Source of the DNA: Sphingomonas sp.
GTDB lineage: Bacteria; Pseudomonadota; Alphaproteobacteria; Sphingomonadales; Sphingomonadaceae
NCBI RefSeq assembly: GCF_017745215.1
Contig: NZ_JAGHZV010000008.1
Coordinates: 1-64,000 of the forward strand
Length of the DNA: 64,000 nucleotides
Direction of reading: 5' to 3'
This document shows positions 17,637-25,420 of the stretch, piece by piece. Every line of letters starts with the position of its first letter. The first letter of the stretch is position 1. Under the pieces are notes generated by a model. The model was given only the letters and a program-made list of their open reading frames with translations, did no database searches and was not told the DNA's origin. Position numbers and translations under genes: made by a program.

Positions 17637-18593
17637 ATGCCGCTCAACGTCGCCGTCCAGATGGACCCGCTCGATGCGATCAACATCGCCGGCGATTCGA
17701 CCTTCGCGCTGATGCTCTCGGCGCAGGCGCGCGGACACCGGCTGTTCCACTACGCGCCCGAGGATCTCAACTATTCGGGCGGCCAGGTCTGGACGAAGGC
17801 GCATCCCGTCTCGGTCCAGCGCGTCGTCGGCAGCCATTTCCAGTTCGGCGAACCGGTGCGGCTCGACCTCGGCGACGAGGCCGACGTCGTGCTGATGCGC
17901 CAGGACCCGCCCTTCGACCTCGGCTATATCACCGCGACGCACCTGCTCGAGCGGATCGCGCACAAGACGCTGGTGGTCAACGACCCCGCCTCGGTCCGCA
18001 ACGCCCCCGAGAAAGTGTTCGTGCTCGACTATGCGCGCTTCATGCCGCCGACGCTCGTCACCCGCAGCCTCGACGAGGCGCGCGCCTTCCTCGCCACCCA
18101 CGGCGAGATCGTCGTCAAGCCGCTCCACGGCAACGGCGGCAAGGCGATCTTCAAGGTGGGCAAGGACGGCGCCAACCTCGCCTCGCTGATCGAAGTGTTC
18201 AACACCGCCTATCGCGAGCCGCACATGGTGCAGGCCTTCCTCCCCTCGGTCGCGGCGGGCGACAAGCGGATCGTGCTGGTCGACGGCGTGGTGGCGGGCG
18301 CGGTCAACCGCGTGCCCGGCGAAGGCGAGATCCGCTCGAACCTCGCGGTGGGCGGCACCGCGGCCAAGACCGAGCTGACGGCGCGAGAAGTCGAGATCTG
18401 CGAAGCGCTCGGCCCCGAGCTCGAGAAGCGCGGGCTCATCTTCGTCGGGATCGACGTGATCGGCGGCGAATGGCTCACCGAGATCAACGTCACGTCCCCC
18501 ACCGGCATCGTCGCGATCGATCGGTTCAACGGCACCGACACCGGCGGCATGATCTGGGACGCGATCGAAGCCCGCATCGCGGCGCGCGGCTGA
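17637..18593 (+). CDS. gshB: Glutathione synthetase
   Basis: This 318-aa ATP-grasp enzyme joins gamma-glutamylcysteine and glycine in the last step of glutathione synthesis. Visible are the N-terminal substrate domain (VAVQMDPLDAINIAGDSTFALM), the ATP-grasp lysine region EIVVKPLHGNGGKAIF near residue 165 and the metal-binding EINVTSPTGI near residue 285. ATG 17637 is preceded by GAAGGAGA at ideal spacing; an upstream in-frame ATG at 17619 lacks this. Confidence 0.96.
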   Translation: MPLNVAVQMDPLDAINIAGDSTFALMLSAQARGHRLFHYAPEDLNYSGGQVWTKAHPVSVQRVVGSHFQFGEPVRLDLGDEADVVLMRQDPPFDLGYITATHLLERIAHKTLVVNDPASVRNAPEKVFVLDYARFMPPTLVTRSLDEARAFLATHGEIVVKPLHGNGGKAIFKVGKDGANLASLIEVFNTAYREPHMVQAFLPSVAAGDKRIVLVDGVVAGAVNRVPGEGEIRSNLAVGGTAAKTELTAREVEICEALGPELEKRGLIFVGIDVIGGEWLTEINVTSPTGIVAIDRFNGTDTGGMIWDAIEARIAARG

Positions 18594-18612
18594 CAGGGAA
18601 GCATCGGGGGGG

Positions 18613-19200
18613 ATGAACGCGGCGGACCTGGGCTATCTCGGCATCTTCCTGCTGATGGTGCTGGAGAATGTCGTGCCCCCGATCCCGTCCGAGGCGATCA
18701 TGGGGATCGGCGGCATCGCCGTCGCCAGGGGCGAACTCGACTTCGTGCTGCTCGTGCTCGCCGGCACCGCGGGCACGGTGGTGGGCAACCTCTTCTGGTG
18801 GGAGATCGGCCGGCGGCTCGGCTATGCGCGGCTGAAGCCGATTTTCGACCGCTGGGACCGCTGGCTGACGATGGACTGGCAGCATGTCGAAGCACTCCGC
18901 CGCTATTTCGACCGCTGGGGCGGGCCCACGGTGTTCCTGTTCCGCTTCATGCCGATCGGGCGGACGATGATCTCGCTGCCCGCCGGGCTGATGCACATGC
19001 CCTTCTGGCGCTTCGTCGGCTATACCGCGGCGGGAAGCGCGGTGTGGAACCTGCTGCTCGTCGGGCTCGGCTACGGGCTCGGCGTGGGGATCGCGGACAT
19101 CGACGCCTGGGTGAAGCCTGCCGTGATCGCGACCGCGGTGGCGATCGTCGCCTGCTATCTGTGGCGCGTGATCACCTGGAAGCCGCGCGAGAGGCGCTGA
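18613..19200 (+). CDS. DedA family membrane protein
   Basis: This 195-aa inner-membrane protein has the DedA/VTT signature: ENVVPPIPSEAIM near residue 18 (the E-x-P-x-PSE re-entrant loop) and FRFMPIGRTMISLPAGLMHM near residue 115. Members scramble or flip lipids such as undecaprenyl phosphate or phosphatidylethanolamine; which one this does cannot be read here. It follows gshB by 19 bases and probably shares its transcript. Confidence 0.92.
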   Translation: MNAADLGYLGIFLLMVLENVVPPIPSEAIMGIGGIAVARGELDFVLLVLAGTAGTVVGNLFWWEIGRRLGYARLKPIFDRWDRWLTMDWQHVEALRRYFDRWGGPTVFLFRFMPIGRTMISLPAGLMHMPFWRFVGYTAAGSAVWNLLLVGLGYGLGVGIADIDAWVKPAVIATAVAIVACYLWRVITWKPRERR

Positions 19201-19214
19201 CCGCTCTCTTCAAT

Positions 19215-19296
19215 CGTCATCCCGGCGAAAGCCGGGACCCAGGGCCACGAGCGACGTCCTCTGCAACCCTGGGTCCCGGCTTTCGCCGGGATGACG
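19215..19296. repeat. Sphingomonad-type palindromic repeat, two-hairpin form (copy 3)
   Basis: The arms match copy 1, with a variable centre (CACGAGCGACGTCCTCTGCAA). It is located between the convergent stops of the DedA and recombinase genes. Confidence 0.85.
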
Positions 19297-19313
19297 GTTA
19301 AGGGGTACCGGGC

Positions 19314-20201
19314 TTAGGCCCGCGGATGCGCATGGCGGTAGACGTCGAGCAGGTGCGCGGCGTCGACGGCGGTATAGACCTGGGTCGAGCTGAGGCTGGC
19401 GTGGCCGAGCAGCTCCTGCAGCGCGCGCAGGTCCGCCCCTCGACCGAGCAGGTGCGTCGCGAAGCTGTGGCGCAGCGCATGCGGCGTGGTGCGCTCCGAG
19501 AGGCCCAGCGCGGCGCGGGCCGAGCGCACCGACTTGCGGATCGCCCCCGGCGGCAGCGGCCCGCCCCTGGCGCCGCGGAACAGCGGCTGGTCGCGCGGCG
19601 TCCCCCAGGGCGTGAGCCGGGCATAGGCCTCGATCGCTTCGCGCACCTCGGGGAGCAGCGGCACGATCCGCGTCTTGGCGCGCTTGCCGGTGACGCTGAT
19701 CGTCTCGCCGAGCGGAAGGACGGCGCCGGTCAGCCCTACCGCCTCGCCGATGCGCAGCCCCGCGCCGTAGAGCAGCAGCAGCACCGCCCAGTCGCGCGCG
19801 GCGATCCAGGGCTCGGCGGCTTCCTCCGAGGCGAGTTCGGCGAGCGCCACCGCTTCGTGCGGCGCGACCGGGCGCGGGATGCCCTTCTTGACGCGCGGGC
19901 CCCGGAGGCGGGGAAGGTCGGCGCCCTCGGTCGCGAACCTGAGAAACCCGCGCACCGCCGACAGCTCCCGCGCGGCCGAGGCGTTGGCCAGCCCCTCGTT
20001 CCGGCGATGCGCCAGGTAGGCGCGCAGGTCGGCGGCGGAGGTTTTCGCAAGCGCCGCGGGGGTGACCTCGCCGCCCCAATGGCCCTGGAGGAAGGCGAGC
20101 AATCGCTCCGCGGTCGCCTGATAGGCCCGCACCGTATGCGCCGAGCGCCGCCGGTCGCGCGCCAGGTGCCGGGCGTAACGGAGGGGCAGCGGATCGGTCA
20201 T
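19314..20201 (-). CDS. xerC: Tyrosine recombinase XerC-like
   Basis: The 295-aa product has a SAM-like N-terminal core-binding domain and a C-terminal catalytic domain with R (GAGLRIGEAVGL), H-x-x-R (TPHALRHSFATHLL), H (ELLGHASLSSTQVYT) and the final nucleophile Y. Length and lack of neighbouring phage genes support the housekeeping chromosome-dimer resolvase acting at dif with FtsK, rather than an integrase. ATG 20201 follows GGTGAGG. The XerC versus XerD assignment is by overall resemblance and should be treated as likely. Confidence 0.85.
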   Translation of the reverse strand: MTDPLPLRYARHLARDRRRSAHTVRAYQATAERLLAFLQGHWGGEVTPAALAKTSAADLRAYLAHRRNEGLANASAARELSAVRGFLRFATEGADLPRLRGPRVKKGIPRPVAPHEAVALAELASEEAAEPWIAARDWAVLLLLYGAGLRIGEAVGLTGAVLPLGETISVTGKRAKTRIVPLLPEVREAIEAYARLTPWGTPRDQPLFRGARGGPLPPGAIRKSVRSARAALGLSERTTPHALRHSFATHLLGRGADLRALQELLGHASLSSTQVYTAVDAAHLLDVYRHAHPRA

Positions 20202-20221
20202 CGCCTCACCATACCCCGCTT

Positions 20222-20303
20222 CGTCATCCCGGCGAAAGCCGGGACCCAGGGCCGCGAGCGATGTCCTCTGCAACCCTGGGTCCCGGCTTTCGCCGGGATG
20301 ACG
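20222..20303. repeat. Sphingomonad-type palindromic repeat, two-hairpin form (copy 4)
   Basis: The arms are nearly identical to copy 3, including a similar centre (CGCGAGCGATGTCCTCTGCAA). It lies between the recombinase and transaldolase genes, which are transcribed the same way. Confidence 0.85.
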
Positions 20304-20332
20304 GTTGGGTTTTCAATTGGAGGGGGCGCCCG

Positions 20333-20986
20333 TCACCCGATCTTCTGCCCGGTCTTCTCCCAATCGGCCATGAACGCCTTGATGCCGTTGTCGGTCAGCG
20401 GGTGCTTGACCAGCATCTTGATGACCGAGGGCGGCGCGGTCATCACGTCGGCGCCGATCTTGGCGGCCTCGAGCACATGGATCGGGTTGCGCACGCTCGC
20501 GACGAGGATTTCGGTCGCGAAGTCGTAATTGTCGTAGATCAGCCGGATGTCCGAGATCAGCTCCATCCCCGGATAGCCGATGTCGTCGTGGCGGCCGACG
20601 AAGGGCGAGATGAAGGTCGCGCCCGCCTTGGCCGCGAGCAGCGCCTGGTTCGCCGAGAAGCAGAGCGTGACGTTGACCATCGTGCCGTCGTCGGTCAGCG
20701 CCTTGCACGCCTTCAAGCCGTCGATCGTCAGCGGCACCTTGACCGCGACATTGTCGGCGATCTTCCGCACGATCTCGGCCTCGCGCATCATCCCCTCGAA
20801 ATCGAGCGCGACCACCTCGGCCGAGACCGGTCCGTCGACGATCTCGCAGATCTCCGCCACCACTTCGAGGAAGTCGCGCCCCGCCTTGTGGATCAGCGAG
20901 GGATTGGTGGTGACGCCGTCGAGCAGCCCGGCGTCGGCCAGGTCGCGGATGTCGGCGGTATCGGCGGTGTCGGCGAAGAATTTCAT
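20333..20986 (-). CDS. Transaldolase (short, TalC/Fsa-like form)
   Basis: This 217-aa TIM-barrel enzyme of the short transaldolase subfamily transfers a dihydroxyacetone unit in the non-oxidative pentose phosphate pathway. N-terminal [16 protein letters not shown] and GVTTNPSLI, the Schiff-base lysine in NVAVKVPLT near residue 85, and [15 protein letters not shown] are diagnostic. The start is at MKFF; the longer frame upstream has no ribosome binding site. Fructose-6-phosphate aldolases share this fold and cannot be excluded from sequence alone. Confidence 0.92.
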   Translation of the reverse strand: MKFFADTADTADIRDLADAGLLDGVTTNPSLIHKAGRDFLEVVAEICEIVDGPVSAEVVALDFEGMMREAEIVRKIADNVAVKVPLTIDGLKACKALTDDGTMVNVTLCFSANQALLAAKAGATFISPFVGRHDDIGYPGMELISDIRLIYDNYDFATEILVASVRNPIHVLEAAKIGADVMTAPPSVIKMLVKHPLTDNGIKAFMADWEKTGQKIG

Positions 20987-21109
20987 GGATGCGGGTCCCG
21001 ATGCGGTGATCGCCGCCCGATAGCGCAGCCGCTCCACCCTGGCCAGTCGCGCCGGCGGACGCGCGGCACCGTCGCCTTGTTACGGAAATGTTGCTACGCG
21101 CCCTCCCCC

Positions 21110-21778
21110 ATGCGCTCCCTCTTCCCGCTCGCCCTCGCTTCCCTCACGGCGCTCGCCGCGACGCCCGCCTCGGCGCAACAGACCGACGAGCAGCTGTGGC
21201 TTGCGAGCACGGGCTCCGCGCCGCTCGGCGACGGCATGCGCGTCACGGTCGAGGCGATCGCTCGCTTCAGCGATCGTGCCGCGGGCTTCTTCCACGACGA
21301 GATCGGGGGCTCGCTCAGCCGCACGGTGGCGCCGGGTGTCGAGCTCGCGATCGGCTATCGCCACGTCGACGACTATGACCACGGCCGCGCCAAGCCCAAC
21401 GAGGAGCGCCTGCGCCAGTTCGTCACCGCGCAGCTCGGCCATGGCTTCACCGCGCGGCTGCGATTCGAGGAGCGGTTCCAGCGCGGCGGCAGCGAAGTCG
21501 CCTTCCGGATGCGCCCGCAGCTGCGCTTCACCCTGCCGCTCGATCGCCACGGCCTCCAGCTCTTCGCGACGCAGGAGCATTTCCTCAACTTCAACGGCAC
21601 GCGCTGGGGCGTGCGCTCGGGCTATGAACGCATGCGCAATGCGGTGGGGCTCTCGATCCCGCTCTCGCCGAAGCTGCGCGGCGACCTGGGCTATCTCAAC
21701 CAATATCGCTTCGGCCGCGCCGGCGCGCGCGACCAGATGGACCATGCCGCCACCTTCTCGATCGCGCTGACGCTCTAA
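21110..21778 (+). CDS. DUF2490 outer-membrane beta-barrel-like protein (upstream copy)
   Basis: The product is 222 aa, with a signal peptide MRSLFPLALASLTALAATPASAQ and alternating amphipathic strands rich in R, E and aromatic residues (RLRFEERFQRGG, RPQLRFTLPL, LGYLNQYRFGRAG) as in DUF2490 proteins, predicted outer-membrane barrels. It ends in a hydrophobic strand. A second DUF2490 gene lies 2 kb downstream on the other side of the jacalin-like gene. The ribosome binding site is weak and the start is chosen from the signal peptide. Confidence 0.82.
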   Translation: MRSLFPLALASLTALAATPASAQQTDEQLWLASTGSAPLGDGMRVTVEAIARFSDRAAGFFHDEIGGSLSRTVAPGVELAIGYRHVDDYDHGRAKPNEERLRQFVTAQLGHGFTARLRFEERFQRGGSEVAFRMRPQLRFTLPLDRHGLQLFATQEHFLNFNGTRWGVRSGYERMRNAVGLSIPLSPKLRGDLGYLNQYRFGRAGARDQMDHAATFSIALTL

Positions 21779-22029
21779 GTCGATCCCGGCCATTCGGGAT
21801 CCGTATCGCGAATGATTCCATATTGATCGATATTCACGTCGCAGATCCGCTGACACGATACCTATGGGATTGGAGTCGAACCCGAATCCATCCGAAGTTG
21901 GAATCGTCGAATTTTCTGGCGACTTTCATTGTCGAACGATCGCCTTGACTCGCATTAACCATGACGGAATCCCGCTTCTCCCGGGCGATTGCTTGAGTCG
22001 TCCGCAATCCCGCAAGAGGAGCACCCCCG

Positions 22030-23553
22030 ATGGACGAACTCACGCTCGATCGCGAACCCGACGCCCTTGAAGCCCTGGGCGCCGCGCCGACCCCGTCGCT
22101 GACCGCCGGCTACGATACGATCGGCAGCGCGCTGCGCGCCTCGGCGGTGACCGCGGACATCGTCGAGGGCGGATCGAAGGTCACGGTCAACGTCACCGTC
22201 TGCGAAGGCGTGGTCGAGATGAGCGAGTCGCTCAAGATCAGCCAGTCGCTGTCGGTCGACTATCTCGGGCTCGTCTCGGTCGACCAGAAGCTCGACTTCG
22301 TGCGCAACCAGAAGGCGACAAACGAAAGCGTCTCGATCGTCGTCTATGCGCGCCACGAGCTCGGCAGCCAGACCGCGCGCGACCCGAAGCTCAAGCCCGA
22401 CCTGCCCGGCGATCCCGCCAAATTCGCGCGCGAGCGCGGCGATTCCTACATCGATTCGATCGAGCGCGGCGGCGAATATTATGCGGTCTACACCTTCTAC
22501 ACCCAGACGACGGAGGAGCAGAAGTCGCTGGTCGCGTCGCTCAAGGCGAAGGGCATCTTCTCGAAGGTGACGGTCAATGGATCGCTCGAGACCGCGATCG
22601 ACAATTTCACCAAGACCACCAAGACCAACTGGCGCTACGACCAGGAGATCTCGGGCATCCGCAATCCCTCGCCGCCACCGCGCGAGCAGCTGATCGACTA
22701 TGCGCTGAAATTCCCCTCGATCGAGCTCGATGCGCCGACGGTGATCGGCTTCACCACCGCGGGCTATGAGAATGTCCCCGGCTTCAGCCTCGACTTCCAG
22801 CGGATCGTCGCAAATCGCCGCTATTTCGTAGGCAGCACGATCGACGACGGGCTCACCAGGTCGCTGCTCAAGATCGTGTCGCTGCAGAACAAGGTGGCGT
22901 GGCTGAAGGGCATCTACGGCTGCTACGGCTTCACCGGCGACCCCGAGCTCGACGCGTTCGGCACGCTGCTCGAGGCCGACCGCCGCACGATCCGCACCCA
23001 GTTCGAAGCCTATGAGGATGCGCCGCTCAGCGAGTTCAAGCACCCCGCCCTGCCCTCGCTCGACAAGGGGATGCCGCTGCTCAGCTTCACCAAGGGCACC
23101 TCGCCGATGTTCGGCAGCAACGGCGGCAATCCGTTCGACTATGGCATGCCGATCGAGGATGCGCTCGCCAACCAGCGGCGGCTCAACTGGCTCCAGCTGC
23201 GCGGCAACAAATATGTCGACCAGATCGGGCTGCGCTACGTCGACGTGCACGGCGAGGGCCCGATCCAGCGCTTCGGCCAGGACGGCGGATCGCTCCAGAA
23301 TGCGCTGAGCTTCGAATCGAACGAGTTCGTGAAGCGCGTCGACAGCCGCACGGGCGACCTGGTCGACCGGCTGCGGATCGAAACGACCCGCGGCGCGGTC
23401 ACCGAGGTCGGCCGCAACGGCGGCGATCCGCACAATTGGGAAGTGCCCCAGGGCACGGTCGTGCTCGGCATCCAGGGCCGCGCGAACAAATATCTCAACG
23501 CGATCCAGATCGTCTGGGCGAAGCTCGAACCGGCGACGTTCCGCAAGAGTTGA
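22030..23553 (+). CDS. Protein with C-terminal jacalin-like lectin domain and MACPF-like N-terminal region
   Basis: The product is 507 aa and has no signal peptide or membrane helix. The C-terminal ~145 residues (from SNGGNPFDYG to YLNAIQIVWAKL) have the jacalin-like pattern of three glycine-glycine turns (NGGNPFDYG, QDGGSLQNA, RNGGDPHNW), which forms a carbohydrate-binding beta-prism. The N-terminal ~340 residues contain SLSVDYLGLVSVDQKL and GDSYIDSIERGGEYYAVYTF, reminiscent of MACPF/pore-forming proteins (the sentinel strand before a GG turn); this second assignment is tentative. ATG 22030 follows AGAGGAG. The preceding 250 bases are notably AT-richer than the surroundings and probably hold its promoter. 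Two DUF2490 barrel genes flank it. Confidence 0.72.
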   Translation: MDELTLDREPDALEALGAAPTPSLTAGYDTIGSALRASAVTADIVEGGSKVTVNVTVCEGVVEMSESLKISQSLSVDYLGLVSVDQKLDFVRNQKATNESVSIVVYARHELGSQTARDPKLKPDLPGDPAKFARERGDSYIDSIERGGEYYAVYTFYTQTTEEQKSLVASLKAKGIFSKVTVNGSLETAIDNFTKTTKTNWRYDQEISGIRNPSPPPREQLIDYALKFPSIELDAPTVIGFTTAGYENVPGFSLDFQRIVANRRYFVGSTIDDGLTRSLLKIVSLQNKVAWLKGIYGCYGFTGDPELDAFGTLLEADRRTIRTQFEAYEDAPLSEFKHPALPSLDKGMPLLSFTKGTSPMFGSNGGNPFDYGMPIEDALANQRRLNWLQLRGNKYVDQIGLRYVDVHGEGPIQRFGQDGGSLQNALSFESNEFVKRVDSRTGDLVDRLRIETTRGAVTEVGRNGGDPHNWEVPQGTVVLGIQGRANKYLNAIQIVWAKLEPATFRKS

Positions 23554-23584
23554 GAGTCCGTTTGAAATGCGCCTCACGGCGCGT

Positions 23585-23714
23585 GGCGGTGCCGGCCCAC
23601 TCCCCCCGGGCGGGGAAGTGGGCCGGCACCGCCTGGAAACTCGCTCTTCCGCGAGTTTCCACACGAAGGCTGATCCGCCTGTCCCGCGCCTGCACGGCGG
23701 TCCCTCCGCCGTGC
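23585..23714. other. Cluster of three perfect hairpins after the jacalin-like gene
   Basis: There are three adjacent inverted repeats: a 17-bp perfect stem (GGCGGTGCCGGCCCACT, 23585-23601, with 23617-23633), an 11-bp stem (TGGAAACTCGC, 23634-23644, with 23651-23661) and a 9-bp stem (GCACGGCGG, 23692-23700, with 23706-23714). They fill the gap to the next DUF2490 gene. The region could be a transcription stop, an RNA-stabilising structure or a degenerate repeat. Confidence 0.7.
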
Positions 23715-23761
23715 GGGCGAAGACAGCTTCCAAGCCGTGCAATTTCGGCTAGGAAACGGCC

Positions 23762-24433
23762 ATGCTTCGCGAACCGGCCATCGCGGCGCTGCTTCTTGTC
23801 GCGACTCCCGCGGCGGCGCAGGACGTCGACACGCAATTCTGGCTGAGCGGCTCGCTCCAGGCCGACGTCGTCTCGCACCTACCCGTCTCGCTCGACACCA
23901 CCGCGCGCTTCGGCGACGCGGCGGACGGGCTCTACGAATGGGCGCGCGGCGGCTTCGCCGGCTATCGCACCGACGGCGATGTCGAGCTGCTCGGCGGTTA
24001 CCAGCGCGTCACCGGCTATCGCGGCGGCCAGGTCACCCGGCTCGAGCAGCGCATCCGCCAGCAGGTGACGGTGCCGGTGGCGAAGCTGTTCGGCGGCACG
24101 CTCACCTCGCGCACGCGGATCGAGGAGCGCTTCCGCCGCGGCACCGGCGGCATGGGGCTGCGCATCCGCGAGCAGGTCCGCTTCACGCTCCCGCTCCGGA
24201 AGGGCGGCCCTTCGTTCATGGCCTGGCACGAGAGCTTCCTCGAAGCCAACGACACGCGCTGGGGCTCGAACGCGGGGCTGCGGCGGATGCGCAACTACCT
24301 CGGCTTCGAGCTGCCGCTGACCAGGGAGCTCCGCGCGCAGGCGGGCTATCTCAACCAGTATGACTTCGGCGTCGGCGGCAAGCGCGACGCGATGGCCAAT
24401 GTGCTGCTGCTGTCGATCGGGGCGAAGTTCTAG
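23762..24433 (+). CDS. DUF2490 outer-membrane beta-barrel-like protein (downstream copy)
   Basis: The product is 223 aa, with a signal peptide (MLREPAIAALLLVATPAAAQ) and the same pattern as the gene at 21110: an N-terminal DTQFWLSGSLQ strand, RTRIEERFRRG, REQVRFTLPL, NDTRWGSNAGLRRMRNYLGF and AGYLNQYDFGVGGKRDAM. The conserved W-G, RMRN and YLNQY..G motifs are shared by both copies. It is likely a small outer-membrane barrel of unknown role. Confidence 0.85.
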   Translation: MLREPAIAALLLVATPAAAQDVDTQFWLSGSLQADVVSHLPVSLDTTARFGDAADGLYEWARGGFAGYRTDGDVELLGGYQRVTGYRGGQVTRLEQRIRQQVTVPVAKLFGGTLTSRTRIEERFRRGTGGMGLRIREQVRFTLPLRKGGPSFMAWHESFLEANDTRWGSNAGLRRMRNYLGFELPLTRELRAQAGYLNQYDFGVGGKRDAMANVLLLSIGAKF

Positions 24434-24458
24434 GATTGGACGGCATCAAGCCCCAAAT

Positions 24459-24540
24459 CGTCATCCCGGCGAAAGCCGGGACCCAGAGCCACGAGCGATG
24501 TCCTTTGTAACCCTGGGTCCCGGCTTTCGCCGGGATGACG
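24459..24540. repeat. Sphingomonad-type palindromic repeat, two-hairpin form (copy 5)
   Basis: It has the standard arms; the left inner arm has one change (CCCAGAG). It lies between convergent genes (DUF2490 and a small secreted protein). Confidence 0.85.
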
Positions 24541-24559
24541 GGTAATGGAATGGGGCAGC

Positions 24560-24955
24560 CTACGGTGCCACCAGCATCAGCCTGGCCTTGGGCTGCGCCA
24601 GCTTGCTCAGCTTGATCGTGTACACCCCCGGCTCGAGCTGGAAGGCGACGATCTTGGCGATCGACGAGCAATCGGGGCCATGGCCGTGCTCCACCGATTC
24701 GAGCGGCTTGTCCGCGCCGAACGGAGTCACGTCGATCCAGCCCTTCTGGTCGAGCGCGACGCCGTACTTGCCCGCCGCCTCGATCTTGAAGCCGATCATC
24801 ACCGCACCGTCCCTGGCGTCGAGCACCACCGCCTTGCCCGGCCCGAACGAGTCAGCCGGCGTAGTCCAGCCGGCGAGCTTCGCGGGCAGCGCCGCATCGG
24901 TCGCGGCGCATTGCGGCGCGGTCTGGACGGCAAGCAACAGGGCGGCGAACAGCAT
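24560..24955 (-). CDS. Small secreted protein of unknown function
   Basis: The product is 131 aa with a short signal peptide (MLFAALLLAVQTAPQC). The mature part is beta-rich (AVVLDARDGAVMIGFKIEAAGKYGVALDQKGWIDV; EPGVYTIKLSKLAQPKARLMLV) and reads like a homotypic beta-sandwich that packs against small molecules or membranes. Two to three cysteines are present. I recognise no characterised family. It is divergent from the DUF1905 gene. Confidence 0.72.
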   Translation of the reverse strand: MLFAALLLAVQTAPQCAATDAALPAKLAGWTTPADSFGPGKAVVLDARDGAVMIGFKIEAAGKYGVALDQKGWIDVTPFGADKPLESVEHGHGPDCSSIAKIVAFQLEPGVYTIKLSKLAQPKARLMLVAP

Positions 24956-25043
24956 CGGCGAGTCTCCTTCTGTCCCGCGATAAGCGATTCGCAGCGCTGC
25001 GGGAACGCTTTCCCGCCATGCCGCCCACGGCTAAGCCAGCCGC

Positions 25044-25367
25044 ATGCCGCGCGAAGCCGAACCCCTGCTGGACGTCGCCTTCGACGCCGAAGTGATCCAC
25101 TGGCGCGGCCCCGCCCCGTTCCTCTTCCTGCCGGTCCCCGAGCCGCTCGTCGGCGAGGTCCGCTACGCCGCGCGGTTGGCGAGCTACGGCTGGGGCTGCG
25201 TGCCCGTCGCCGCGGAGATCCAGGGCTTCGCCTTCACCACCTCGCTCTTCCCCCGGGACGGCGGCTACATGCTGCCGGTGAAGGTCGCCGTGCAGCGCGC
25301 CTGCGGCATCGGCCTGGGCGACCGGGTGCAGGCCAGCATGCGCATCGAGGACCGCAACCCGGGCTGA
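25044..25367 (+). CDS. DUF1905 domain protein
   Basis: The product is 107 aa. The barrel-like DUF1905 pattern is visible: FDAEVIHWRGPAPFLFLPVPE, then WGCVPVAAEIQGFAFTTSLFPRDGGYMLPVKVAVQRACGIGLGDRVQASMRIE. Members are often found alone or fused to YdeI-like domains. The function is unknown. It precedes priA by about 50 bases. Confidence 0.88.
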   Translation: MPREAEPLLDVAFDAEVIHWRGPAPFLFLPVPEPLVGEVRYAARLASYGWGCVPVAAEIQGFAFTTSLFPRDGGYMLPVKVAVQRACGIGLGDRVQASMRIEDRNPG

Positions 25368-25420
25368 GCCGCGCCCGGCCGGGACTGGACCTGCGGCCAG
25401 CACGCCCTAGATGAAGCGCT

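Noticed and set aside
21955-23742. 595-codon minus-strand frame over the lectin-like gene
   Set aside because: The composition (long runs of R, E, A, D, V) is that of a mirror frame; the plus strand has a proper ribosome binding site and jacalin motifs.
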